From Deltaproteobacteria bacterium (lineage in GTDB: Bacteria; Desulfobacterota_D; UBA1144; Nemesobacterales; N074bin48): a stretch of 6,842 bases of DNA. Below the pieces are notes generated by a model, which saw nothing but the letters and a program-made list of their open reading frames with translations, searched no databases and had not been told where the DNA came from. Numbering within the stretch: the first letter of the stretch is position 1; each line of letters opens with the position of its first letter. Position numbers and translations under genes: made by a program. The stretch spans positions 1 to 6,842 of the forward strand of contig SMWS01000015.1 in assembly GCA_004356685.1 (NCBI GenBank), given 5' to 3'. Positions 1 through 6,201 of this stretch are shown here, one piece after another.

Positions 1-173
1 AAATCGCTAAAAATAACAAACATTTTCTAAAACGATTGAATTCTGCCCACATCCCTCAATCATTTCTTAACGAAAATATTTATGATTTTCTTCACGCGAT
101 TGTAATAAGGCCGGAATACGAAAGACTAAATACTAACAACAATAACCAAACAACCACAAAGCCTGACCCCACT
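1..173. other. Non-coding stretch downstream of odhB
   Basis: No convincing gene or terminator is visible between the odhB stop and the window edge. The part next to odhB (about 127-180) is strongly strand-asymmetric: A/C-rich on the plus strand, so the odhB transcript would end in a G/U-rich tail. A small perfect inverted repeat (GAAAAT at 72-77, ATTTTC at 85-90, 7-nt loop) could form a weak AT hairpin in the minus-strand RNA, but no U-run follows it, so it is a poor intrinsic terminator. On the minus strand a 17-codon frame opens with ATG at 50-52 and runs off the edge (start MWAEFNRF, then a hydrophobic run). It could be the start of a next gene but cannot be supported. Confidence 0.5.
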
Positions 174-1427
174 TCACCCTTCGAGCAGCAATACTTCCGG
201 GTCTTCTATAAGCTCTTTTATTTTTACTAAAAACAGCACTGCTTCTTTTCCGTCTACAATCCTGTGGTCGTAACTAAGTGCCGTATACATCATGGAACGA
301 ACTACTACTTCTCCATTTACGGCAACCGGTCTTTCTTCGATTTTATGCATACCCAATATTCCAACCTGAGGAGGGTTTAGTATCGGGGTACTCATGAGTG
401 AACCAAACACCCCGCCATTTGTAATTGTAAAAGTGCCGCCTCTAAGGTCCTGCAGTGAAAGCTTCCCATCATTTGCTTTTGTTACAAGCTCTCCCACAGT
501 TCTCTCTATGTCGGCAAAAGTCATTCTGTCGGCATCTCTTAAAACAGGGACCACAAGCCCGCCTACTGCGCCGATAGCCATGCCTATGTCAAAGTAGTTT
601 TTGTATACGATATAATCTTCCTGAATCTCTGCGTTTACAGCAGGAAATTCTTTTAAAGCTCCTATTACGGCTTTTACAAAAAAAGAAGAAACCCCAAGCT
701 TTACTCCATGTTTTTCAAAAAAGGATTCCTTACGTCTTTTCCTTACTTCCATCACAGGACCCATATCTACTTCATTAAATGTAGTAAGAATTGCGGCTGA
801 AGACTGAGCCTCTAACAATCTCCTGGCAATAGTTCTCCGGCGGGCAGACATCCTGACCCGGTGCTCTCTATCGTCGGCTTCGGGGATTACCACTGAAGTT
901 GCAGGAGGCTTTGGAGCAGTGTCCACTACACTTGGTTGTTGCTCGGTTACTTCTTCCTGTAAGCCTTGGCCGTTTGTCTTTAAGTAATTTTCTACATCTT
1001 CTTTTGTGATTTTATTGTTTGGGCCGGTGCCCCTAATATTTGCAACATCTAATTTATTGTCGTCTATTAGTCTACTGGCTACGGGGGTTATTTTTACATC
1101 TGATAATTCAGTAGACTCTTTATTCTTAGGCTCTTCATGAGTTTCTTCAGCAGGTTTTACTTCTGTTATTATATCAGCTGTGACAGTGCCATTTTCATTT
1201 ATCATTCCCAGCACATCACCAATGTTGACATCTTCATCGGGGTTTTTGAGAATCTTTTCTAAAACGCCTGCCGTTTCGGCCGCAACCTCAAAATTTGCTT
1301 TTTCAGTTTCAAGCTCTACGAGTGTTTCACCCATAGAAACAGCTTCACCTTCATTTTTTATCCAGCGTATGACCGTAGCCTCTACAACCGATTCTCCCAG
1401 TTCTGGAACCACAATGTTTTTTGACAT
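174..1427 (-). CDS. odhB: 2-oxoglutarate dehydrogenase E2, dihydrolipoyllysine succinyltransferase (SucB/OdhB)
   Basis: This is the E2 core of the cytoplasmic 2-oxoglutarate dehydrogenase complex. It moves the succinyl group from E1 through a swinging lipoyl arm to CoA, giving succinyl-CoA in the TCA cycle. In order, the 417-residue protein shows one N-terminal lipoyl domain (about 1-78, lipoylated Lys43 in ETEKA), an acidic Glu-rich linker (about 85-110), a peripheral subunit-binding domain (about 111-150, with TPVASRLIDDNKLDV and GTGPNNKITKEDV), a second Pro/Ala-containing linker (151-186), and the acyltransferase domain (about 187-415). The catalytic motif is DHRIVDG, with His388 and Asp392. 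The segments ILTTFNEVDM, FTITNGGVFGSLMSTPILNP and ILGMHKIEERPVAVNG are typical of succinyltransferases rather than acetyl- or branched-chain E2 proteins. Length is normal for the family and no catalytic residue is missing. The ATG at 1427 is preceded by CGGAG 8 nt upstream and begins the lipoyl domain directly. It follows sucA by 17 nt. Confidence 0.97.
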   Translation of the reverse strand: MSKNIVVPELGESVVEATVIRWIKNEGEAVSMGETLVELETEKANFEVAAETAGVLEKILKNPDEDVNIGDVLGMINENGTVTADIITEVKPAEETHEEPKNKESTELSDVKITPVASRLIDDNKLDVANIRGTGPNNKITKEDVENYLKTNGQGLQEEVTEQQPSVVDTAPKPPATSVVIPEADDREHRVRMSARRRTIARRLLEAQSSAAILTTFNEVDMGPVMEVRKRRKESFFEKHGVKLGVSSFFVKAVIGALKEFPAVNAEIQEDYIVYKNYFDIGMAIGAVGGLVVPVLRDADRMTFADIERTVGELVTKANDGKLSLQDLRGGTFTITNGGVFGSLMSTPILNPPQVGILGMHKIEERPVAVNGEVVVRSMMYTALSYDHRIVDGKEAVLFLVKIKELIEDPEVLLLEG

Positions 1428-1435
1428 ATTTTTTA

Positions 1436-1440
1436 CTCCG
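1436..1440 (-). promoter_or_regulatory. Ribosome binding site of odhB
   Basis: CGGAG on the minus strand (continuing as GGAGT) lies 8 nt before the odhB ATG, within the 17-nt gap after the sucA stop. It supports the chosen odhB start and independent initiation within the shared transcript. Confidence 0.75.
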
Positions 1441-1444
1441 ATTT

Positions 1445-4264
1445 TTAACTAATAGTTTCTAGTCCGTACCAAAGAATACCTTTTGTATCTTTTTTAGTTT
1501 TAAGATTAAACGTTTCTTTAATTATTGCTTTCTGATTAACCTTATGCCAGGATGATGAACCCTCAGATGGGCTGGAGTTTGGTTTTCGTCCAATATAATG
1601 CATTTCTATCTTCGATTCATCAAATAACTGTTTAAATCTTGGCCATAAGAACATAATAGAGCCCATATTAGAAGGCTCTTCTTGAACCCATACTATATCC
1701 TTAATATTTTTATAGGTTGATATTAACTGCCTGATTTCTTTCTTTGGGAAAGGGTATAGTTGCTCAATTCTTACAATTGCAATATTAGTGCTTTTATTTC
1801 GGAAATCACTGTTATCTAAATCAATATAAATTTTACCGCTGCAAAATACTAACCTTTTTATTTTATCCCTATTCTTAACTTTAGGGTCATCAATTACATT
1901 TTGCCAGGACCCGTTTGATAGATCGTTTAAAGAACTAAAGGAATCGGGGTTTCTTAGCAGGCTCTTGGGAGTCATAATTATAAGGGGAAGAGGATCATCC
2001 TTTAATAATAATGCATGTCGTCTCAATAAATGGAAAAACTGCCCGGAACTGCTGCAGTTAGCTATTCTGATATTAGCATCGGCAGCCAAGCCTAGAAATC
2101 TCTCAAGTCTTGCGCTGCAATGATCCGGACCCTGACCTTCATAACCATGCGGGAGCATGAGCACTAACGAAGGTGTTAACCCCCATTTTGCCCTAGCGGA
2201 TACTACAAACTCATCAATCATGGTCTGAGCACAGTTTATAAAATCGCCATATTGAGCTTCCCAAATTACCAATCTCTCAGGGCTTTGAATGTTATAACCA
2301 TATTCAAACCCTACGCAGGCATTTTCAGTTAGCGGGCTGTTTTTTATTTCGAATGAAGCCTTTGCCTGTTTTAATGAATGCAATGGTATATAAATTTCAC
2401 CCGTTTTGCAATCATGAAAAACAGAGTGTCTATGACTGAATGTGCCTCTTTCAGTGTCCTGGCCAGTAAAACGAATAGGGATTCCATCGGCAAGAATTGA
2501 GGCAAAAGCCAAGGCTTCTGCTAAAGCCCAATCAATGGATTTTTCATCAGGATTATTCAATGCCTCGGTTCTTCTTTTTACAGGTCGTTTTAGTTTAGGA
2601 TGTAAATTAAATCTTTCAGGAAATTTGTTCAATTCGTTGTTATATGAAATCAATTCATTCTGATCTACTGATGTGTTAACTTCACCCGATCTGCTGGGGG
2701 GTGGCAGCTTTTGTTTTAAATCTTTTATAGCAGCATCTATTTCGAGAGATTCGAAAATGCTGTGGAGTTTTTGCATCTGTTTAGTAAACAGGTCTTCAGC
2801 ATGATTTGGATCAATGATATTTCTTTCGACAAGCTTTGAAGCCCATATTTCTCTAACAGAAGGGTGGTTATCTATTATGTCGTACATTCGTGGCTGAGTA
2901 AAAGAAGGTTCGTCGGCTTCATTGTGACCGTGTTTTCTATATCCAACAAGGTCTATTAAAAAATCTTTCTGAAATTTTCTAATGTATGTAAACCCTAATC
3001 TTACGGCTTGAATGCAGGCTTCAGGATCGTCTGCATTCACGTGGATTATAGGAATTTCATAACCTTTAGCAAGATCGCTTGCGTATAAAGTGCTTCTGCT
3101 GTCAACAGGTAAAGTGGTATAACCAAGTTGGTTGTTTGTAATGATGTGAAGGGTTCCACCAGTGCTATAACCTGGCAGTCTTGATAGATTGAGTGTTTCT
3201 GCAATAATACCCTGCCCCTGAAATGCAGAATCGCCATGAACCAGTACAGGTATTGAAACACCTGAATCAAAGAGGGGCTCTCCTTTTTTATCGGCAATTG
3301 TGCCGGCAGCCCTGGCCATACCTTCAACCACGGGGTTTACAGCTTCAAGATGGCTTGGATTTGGCGCAAGCGAAATCACCATATCAATTTCTTTCCCGCT
3401 TCCATTAATAGACTTACTAAATCCTGCATGATATTTCACATCTCCACGCCAGCCTATATCATCTCTAAAATCTCTTTCAAGAACCGGGTCCTTGAAAACT
3501 GAAAATGTATGATAGTAAGGTTTATTTAATACATGAGCAAGTACGTTTAAACGTCCCCTGTGAGCCATGCCCAAGAGTATATTCTTTATACCTTGTTTTG
3601 ATGCTTCGTCTATGAATTCATTTAACATAGGAACCAGCATATCGACGCCTTCGATAGAGAATCTGAATTTCCCAGGGAATATTCTGTGGAGAAATTTTTC
3701 AAACACATCAATTTCTGTAAGCCTGTTGAGCAATGCTAGCGGGTCTATAGGTATGTTGACAACATTATATTTTCCCGATTCTGTACATCCTCTAAGCCAT
3801 TCTCTTTCTTCATGGGTATGTATATGGTCATAATCAAATCCTGATGTTGACAAATAAACTTTTGACAGTTCTCTGATTGCTTCTAATGCATTTGCTGCTC
3901 TATTCGCTATTGGCCCACCGATAAGACTTGAAGGTAAGTGAGATAAATCTTCTTCTGTAAGCCCGTGCGTAGCATATTCCAGGGAAGGGTCTCCTGGTCT
4001 TTTATACCCTAATGGATCTATTTCTGCTGCGAGATGACCATAGGCTCTAATGCTCCTGGCTAGTCTTACAGTTCCTCTGATTCTTTCTATATCGGGTAAG
4101 GCTTTTTGAGATATATATTCTACCTGGGCATCGGCTTCAGGTTTCCATAAATCAAACAGTGCCTTAGTTGAAGAATCTACAGATTCCGGATTTTCTTTGT
4201 AACGATCATAGAGCTCTAATATATAACCAGAATTTGGCCCGTGAAACTCTTTCCAAATATTCAT
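1445..4264 (-). CDS. sucA: 2-oxoglutarate dehydrogenase E1, thiamine-diphosphate dependent (SucA/OdhA)
   Basis: This is the E1 subunit, which decarboxylates 2-oxoglutarate on thiamine diphosphate and reductively succinylates the lipoyl arm of the E2 encoded just downstream. The 939-residue protein, close to the family's usual size, has an N-terminal E1o segment (about 3-40, FHGPNSGYILELYDRY), the dehydrogenase domain with active-site motifs MAHRGRLNVL (His235) and NPSHLEAVNP (His305), the ThDP/Mg motif running from GDSAFQGQG (344-352) to NNQLGYTT (377-384), and YRKHGHNEADEP (442-453). The transketolase-like pyrimidine-binding domain (about 575-770) has FTGQDTERGTFSHRH and LPHGYEGQGPDH (His706, His715). 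The C-terminal E1o domain (about 785-920) has LYPFP and QEEPSNMG. About 19 residues extend past the usual end. The frame continues upstream to a TTG at 4312, but the ATG at 4264 has a good AGGAG, and the longer start would sit on the -10 element. The stop lies 17 nt before odhB. Motifs such as SIEGVDMLVPML and YIGRKPNSSPSEG recall Chloroflexota-type E1 proteins from memory. Confidence 0.97.
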   Translation of the reverse strand: MNIWKEFHGPNSGYILELYDRYKENPESVDSSTKALFDLWKPEADAQVEYISQKALPDIERIRGTVRLARSIRAYGHLAAEIDPLGYKRPGDPSLEYATHGLTEEDLSHLPSSLIGGPIANRAANALEAIRELSKVYLSTSGFDYDHIHTHEEREWLRGCTESGKYNVVNIPIDPLALLNRLTEIDVFEKFLHRIFPGKFRFSIEGVDMLVPMLNEFIDEASKQGIKNILLGMAHRGRLNVLAHVLNKPYYHTFSVFKDPVLERDFRDDIGWRGDVKYHAGFSKSINGSGKEIDMVISLAPNPSHLEAVNPVVEGMARAAGTIADKKGEPLFDSGVSIPVLVHGDSAFQGQGIIAETLNLSRLPGYSTGGTLHIITNNQLGYTTLPVDSRSTLYASDLAKGYEIPIIHVNADDPEACIQAVRLGFTYIRKFQKDFLIDLVGYRKHGHNEADEPSFTQPRMYDIIDNHPSVREIWASKLVERNIIDPNHAEDLFTKQMQKLHSIFESLEIDAAIKDLKQKLPPPSRSGEVNTSVDQNELISYNNELNKFPERFNLHPKLKRPVKRRTEALNNPDEKSIDWALAEALAFASILADGIPIRFTGQDTERGTFSHRHSVFHDCKTGEIYIPLHSLKQAKASFEIKNSPLTENACVGFEYGYNIQSPERLVIWEAQYGDFINCAQTMIDEFVVSARAKWGLTPSLVLMLPHGYEGQGPDHCSARLERFLGLAADANIRIANCSSSGQFFHLLRRHALLLKDDPLPLIIMTPKSLLRNPDSFSSLNDLSNGSWQNVIDDPKVKNRDKIKRLVFCSGKIYIDLDNSDFRNKSTNIAIVRIEQLYPFPKKEIRQLISTYKNIKDIVWVQEEPSNMGSIMFLWPRFKQLFDESKIEMHYIGRKPNSSPSEGSSSWHKVNQKAIIKETFNLKTKKDTKGILWYGLETIS

Positions 4265-4268
4265 TTTA

Positions 4269-4273
4269 CTCCT
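4269..4273 (-). promoter_or_regulatory. Ribosome binding site of sucA
   Basis: AGGAG on the minus strand, 4 nt before the ATG at 4264. It decides the start: the extra 16 codons back to 4312 have no comparable site and encode nothing resembling the conserved E1o N-terminus. Confidence 0.8.
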
Positions 4274-4294
4274 ATAGGAATCATTTAAGTGGAA

Positions 4295-4341
4295 TGTGAA
4301 ATTCAGGCACAAATTATATCATATAAAAATTATTGTGAAAT
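4295..4341. repeat. Short direct repeat flanking the sucA -10 element
   Basis: TGTGAAAT occurs at 4295-4302 and again at 4334-4341, exactly 39 bp apart. Read on the minus strand (ATTTCACA), the upstream copy lies where a -35 element would be and the downstream copy lies just past the predicted transcription start near 4306. The downstream copy also starts an imperfect inverted pair, TGTG at 4295-4298 and CACA at 4308-4311 with a 9-nt spacer. It could be an operator pair, but eight bases repeated in AT-rich DNA may be chance. Confidence 0.25.
4313..4321 (-). promoter_or_regulatory. Predicted extended -10 promoter of sucA-odhB
   Basis: The minus strand reads TGATATAAT, a perfect match to the extended -10 consensus TGnTATAAT of the housekeeping sigma factor. 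No good -35 is present at the normal spacing (the hexamers there resemble TTTCAC), which is usual for extended -10 promoters. Transcription would start near 4306, leaving a leader of about 42 nt that contains the AGGAG site. This promoter fits the ATG at 4264 and would exclude a start at 4312. Confidence 0.6.
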
Positions 4342-4461
4342 ATGCAATTAAATAATATATTTTCTCTAATTAATTATACTGTAATAAAATTATTTTAATA
4401 ACTAAATTAAAGTAATTTATGAATTATTTTCAAACTTCAGGTAAGATTAAATTTTCATTTC

Positions 4462-4491
4462 TTGACAATTACTGACGAATTATTAAGTTTT
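4462..4491 (+). promoter_or_regulatory. Predicted promoter of the ABC transporter operon
   Basis: TTGACA at 4462-4467 is a perfect -35 hexamer, but no good TATAAT lies 16-18 nt downstream. TAAGTTTT at 4484-4491 matches the Bacteroidota -7 element TAnnTTTG at five of six defined positions, and the TTG of TTGACA sits 19 nt before it, as a -33 element would. Transcription would start near 4497, with a leader of about 29 nt. The call is by pattern only; TATTAA at 4481-4486 is an alternative -10 but is too close to the -35. Confidence 0.4.
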
Positions 4492-4525
4492 ATGCAATTT
4501 CATATCTATTTACTCAGTTTTTTGG

Positions 4526-5452
4526 ATGATAAAAGTACAGAACCTAACCAAAAAATACGGCAACATAGTTGCCATAGACAATATATCTTTCCAGGTTAAC
4601 AAAGGAGAGATACTGGGATTCTTGGGTCCAAACGGCGCCGGTAAAACTACCACCATGAGGATGATTACGGGTTATATGCCTGCAAGTGAAGGGAGAGTTG
4701 AAGTTTCGGGGTTTGATATTGCCGATGATCCTATTGCCGCAAAAAATGAAATAGGATATCTGCCCGAAAACCCGCCTCTTTACGATGATATGAAGGTAAC
4801 TGACTTTTTGGATTTTGTTGCCGGTATTAAAGGCGTGCAAGAGGGCAGGGCAGCCAAAATCGAGGATTCGATGAATAAATGTGGAATTTCGGATGTAAAA
4901 GGCAGGCTGATAGGAAACCTCTCAAAAGGGTATAGACAGAGAATAGGGATCGCTCAGGCAATTCTAAACGATCCGTCTGTTCTTGTTTTAGACGAACCCA
5001 CAATTGGTCTTGATCCAAAACAGATTATAGAAATAAGAGAACTAATTAAGCAGCTTGGTTCTGAGAGAACCATAATTCTAAGCACTCATATTCTCCCAGA
5101 GGTTATGATGACCTGCTCTAAGGTTGTAATAATTAACAAAGGCAGAATTGTTTTAGAAACCACTCTTGGAGAACTGAATGAAAAGTTAGATGGTGATAAT
5201 GAAATACACCTAAAACTGGAAAAGTACTCAAGTGATATCAAAGCAAAATTAAGCGCTTTGCAATCAGTGCAAAATGTTAATGACTTGGGAAGTGGTGAGT
5301 TTATTATTAAATCAAGGCAAAGAAATAATATCGGTGATGAAATAGCCAGAGTCGTAATAGATAATAATTGGGGCCTTAAAGAGATCAGGCCAAAATTAAA
5401 CACACTCGAGGATGTTTTCTTAAACGTTATATCTTCTGAACTAAAACAGTGA
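4526..5452 (+). CDS. ABC-2 type transporter ATP-binding protein (GldA-like)
   Basis: This is the cytoplasmic ATPase that should power the permease encoded directly after it. The 308-residue protein has a complete nucleotide-binding domain: Walker A GPNGAGKTT (34-42), Q-loop region GYLPENPPLY (78-86, with Glu81 in the Q-loop position, as is common in this subfamily), signature LSKGY (132-136), Walker B VLVLDEPT (152-159, catalytic Glu157), D-loop GLDP (161-164) and switch His188 in STH. Residues from about 220 to 303 form a C-terminal accessory domain ending in TLEDVFLNVIS, typical of ABC-2 ATPases of the GldA, DrrA and CcmA type. MIKVQNLTKKYG is a canonical ABC N-terminus, so the ATG at 4526 is secure although no Shine-Dalgarno site precedes it. 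Its stop overlaps the next start by 4 nt. Gliding function is not implied: GldA-like ATPases occur widely in non-gliding bacteria, and the substrate is unknown. Confidence 0.93.
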   Translation: MIKVQNLTKKYGNIVAIDNISFQVNKGEILGFLGPNGAGKTTTMRMITGYMPASEGRVEVSGFDIADDPIAAKNEIGYLPENPPLYDDMKVTDFLDFVAGIKGVQEGRAAKIEDSMNKCGISDVKGRLIGNLSKGYRQRIGIAQAILNDPSVLVLDEPTIGLDPKQIIEIRELIKQLGSERTIILSTHILPEVMMTCSKVVIINKGRIVLETTLGELNEKLDGDNEIHLKLEKYSSDIKAKLSALQSVQNVNDLGSGEFIIKSRQRNNIGDEIARVVIDNNWGLKEIRPKLNTLEDVFLNVISSELKQ

Positions 5453-6201
5453 AAAAGACTTATACAATATTTAAAAGAGAACTTATGTCATATTTTGTAT
5501 CGCCAATTGCCTATATAGTGCTTTTGGTTTTTACGGTTTTATCGGGGGTTTTCTTTTTTATATATCTAGAGGGTTTTGCACAGGTTCAGTTTGATACCCG
5601 AGCACAGCTCTTTCAGCAATCGTTTAGTTTGACGGAGTTTGTCCTGCAGCCATATTTTGGAACTATCAGTGTTTTGCTCTTGCTTATAATTCCCATGCTT
5701 ACCATGAGGCTTCTTTCTGAAGAAAAAAAACAGCATACTTCAGAACTCCTTTTTACCTCACCAATTACAGTAATAAATATTGTGCTGGGAAAATACCTGG
5801 CAGCTTTGGCCCTATTTATTTTAATGCTCCTTTTTTCTTCAATATTTGTCATAGTGCTGTACTTAAAAGGCAATCCTGATCCAGGAGTTATACTCTCAGG
5901 TTTTATGGGTTTGTTTCTGATTGGTGCAAGCTTTTTGGCAGTCGGGTTGTTTGCTTCTTCTCTTAGTCAAAACCAGATTGTTTCTGCTGTAATTTCATTT
6001 GGTTTACTACTGCTTTTCTGGATTATTGGGGCTTCTTCTGATGCCGAGACCTCGGTGGTCGGGTATCTGTCCATCATAAATCATCTCGATAATTTCATTA
6101 AAGGAGTTGTCGAGGTTAAAGACCTTGTTTATTACATCTCTTTTATATTTATTGGTCTGTTCTTAACCCATATAGTTTTAGATTCGCAGAGGTGGAGATG
6201 A
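5449..6201 (+). CDS. ABC-2 type transporter permease (GldF-like)
   Basis: This is the inner-membrane permease partner of the preceding ATPase. The 250-residue protein has about six hydrophobic segments (near 20-40, 70-88, 112-138, 147-170, 176-195 and 226-245). Between the second and third lies the cytoplasmic stretch LLSEEKKQHTSELLFTSPIT (88-107), the conserved region of ABC-2 permeases expected to contact the ATPase, followed by IVLGKYLAAL. The C-terminal part, HLDNFIKGVVEVKDLVYY through a final helix to RWR, is typical of the GldF-like group. The start is a GTG at 5449 that overlaps the ATPase stop (GTGA), with no clear Shine-Dalgarno site, so translation is probably coupled. The next in-frame ATG, at residue 13, would cut off the conserved cytoplasmic N-terminus. 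The stop overlaps the next gene as ATGA. It is called GldF-like by family and gene order; the transported molecule is unknown. Confidence 0.9.
   Translation: MKKTYTIFKRELMSYFVSPIAYIVLLVFTVLSGVFFFIYLEGFAQVQFDTRAQLFQQSFSLTEFVLQPYFGTISVLLLLIIPMLTMRLLSEEKKQHTSELLFTSPITVINIVLGKYLAALALFILMLLFSSIFVIVLYLKGNPDPGVILSGFMGLFLIGASFLAVGLFASSLSQNQIVSAVISFGLLLLFWIIGASSDAETSVVGYLSIINHLDNFIKGVVEVKDLVYYISFIFIGLFLTHIVLDSQRWR
6188..6193 (+). promoter_or_regulatory. Ribosome binding site of the GldG-family gene
   Basis: AGAGGT lies inside the last codons of the permease gene, 4 nt before the ATG at 6198. It supports that start, which overlaps the permease stop as ATGA. Confidence 0.6.

Noticed and set aside
1..52. 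Possible start of another minus-strand gene (ATG at 50-52, 17 open codons to the edge, hydrophobic run after FRK)
   Set aside because: Too short to judge. The only Shine-Dalgarno-like bases (GAGGG) directly abut the ATG with no spacer, and the residues match no family I recognise.
72..90. Inverted repeat GAAAAT/ATTTTC as an intrinsic terminator for odhB
   Set aside because: The stem is six mostly A-T pairs and no U-run follows on the minus strand.
36..230. 64-codon plus-strand frame overlapping the 3' end of odhB
   Set aside because: TTG start, low-complexity Asn/Thr-rich composition from the A/C-rich tract, no ribosome binding site, and antisense overlap with a firm gene.
3046..3327. 93-codon minus-strand frame inside sucA
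   Set aside because: Lies wholly within the ThDP-binding region of a conserved gene in another frame; composition is that of a shadow frame.
4369..4403. AT palindromes (TAATTAATTA and an imperfect AAAAT/ATTTT repeat) in the divergent gap as operators
   Set aside because: Such palindromes are expected by chance in DNA this AT-rich, and they do not match a regulator site I can name.
4766..4771. Glu81 in the Q-loop position of the ABC ATPase as a possible defect
   Set aside because: GYLPE is common in this ABC-2 ATPase subfamily, and all other catalytic motifs are intact, so it is not evidence of inactivation.
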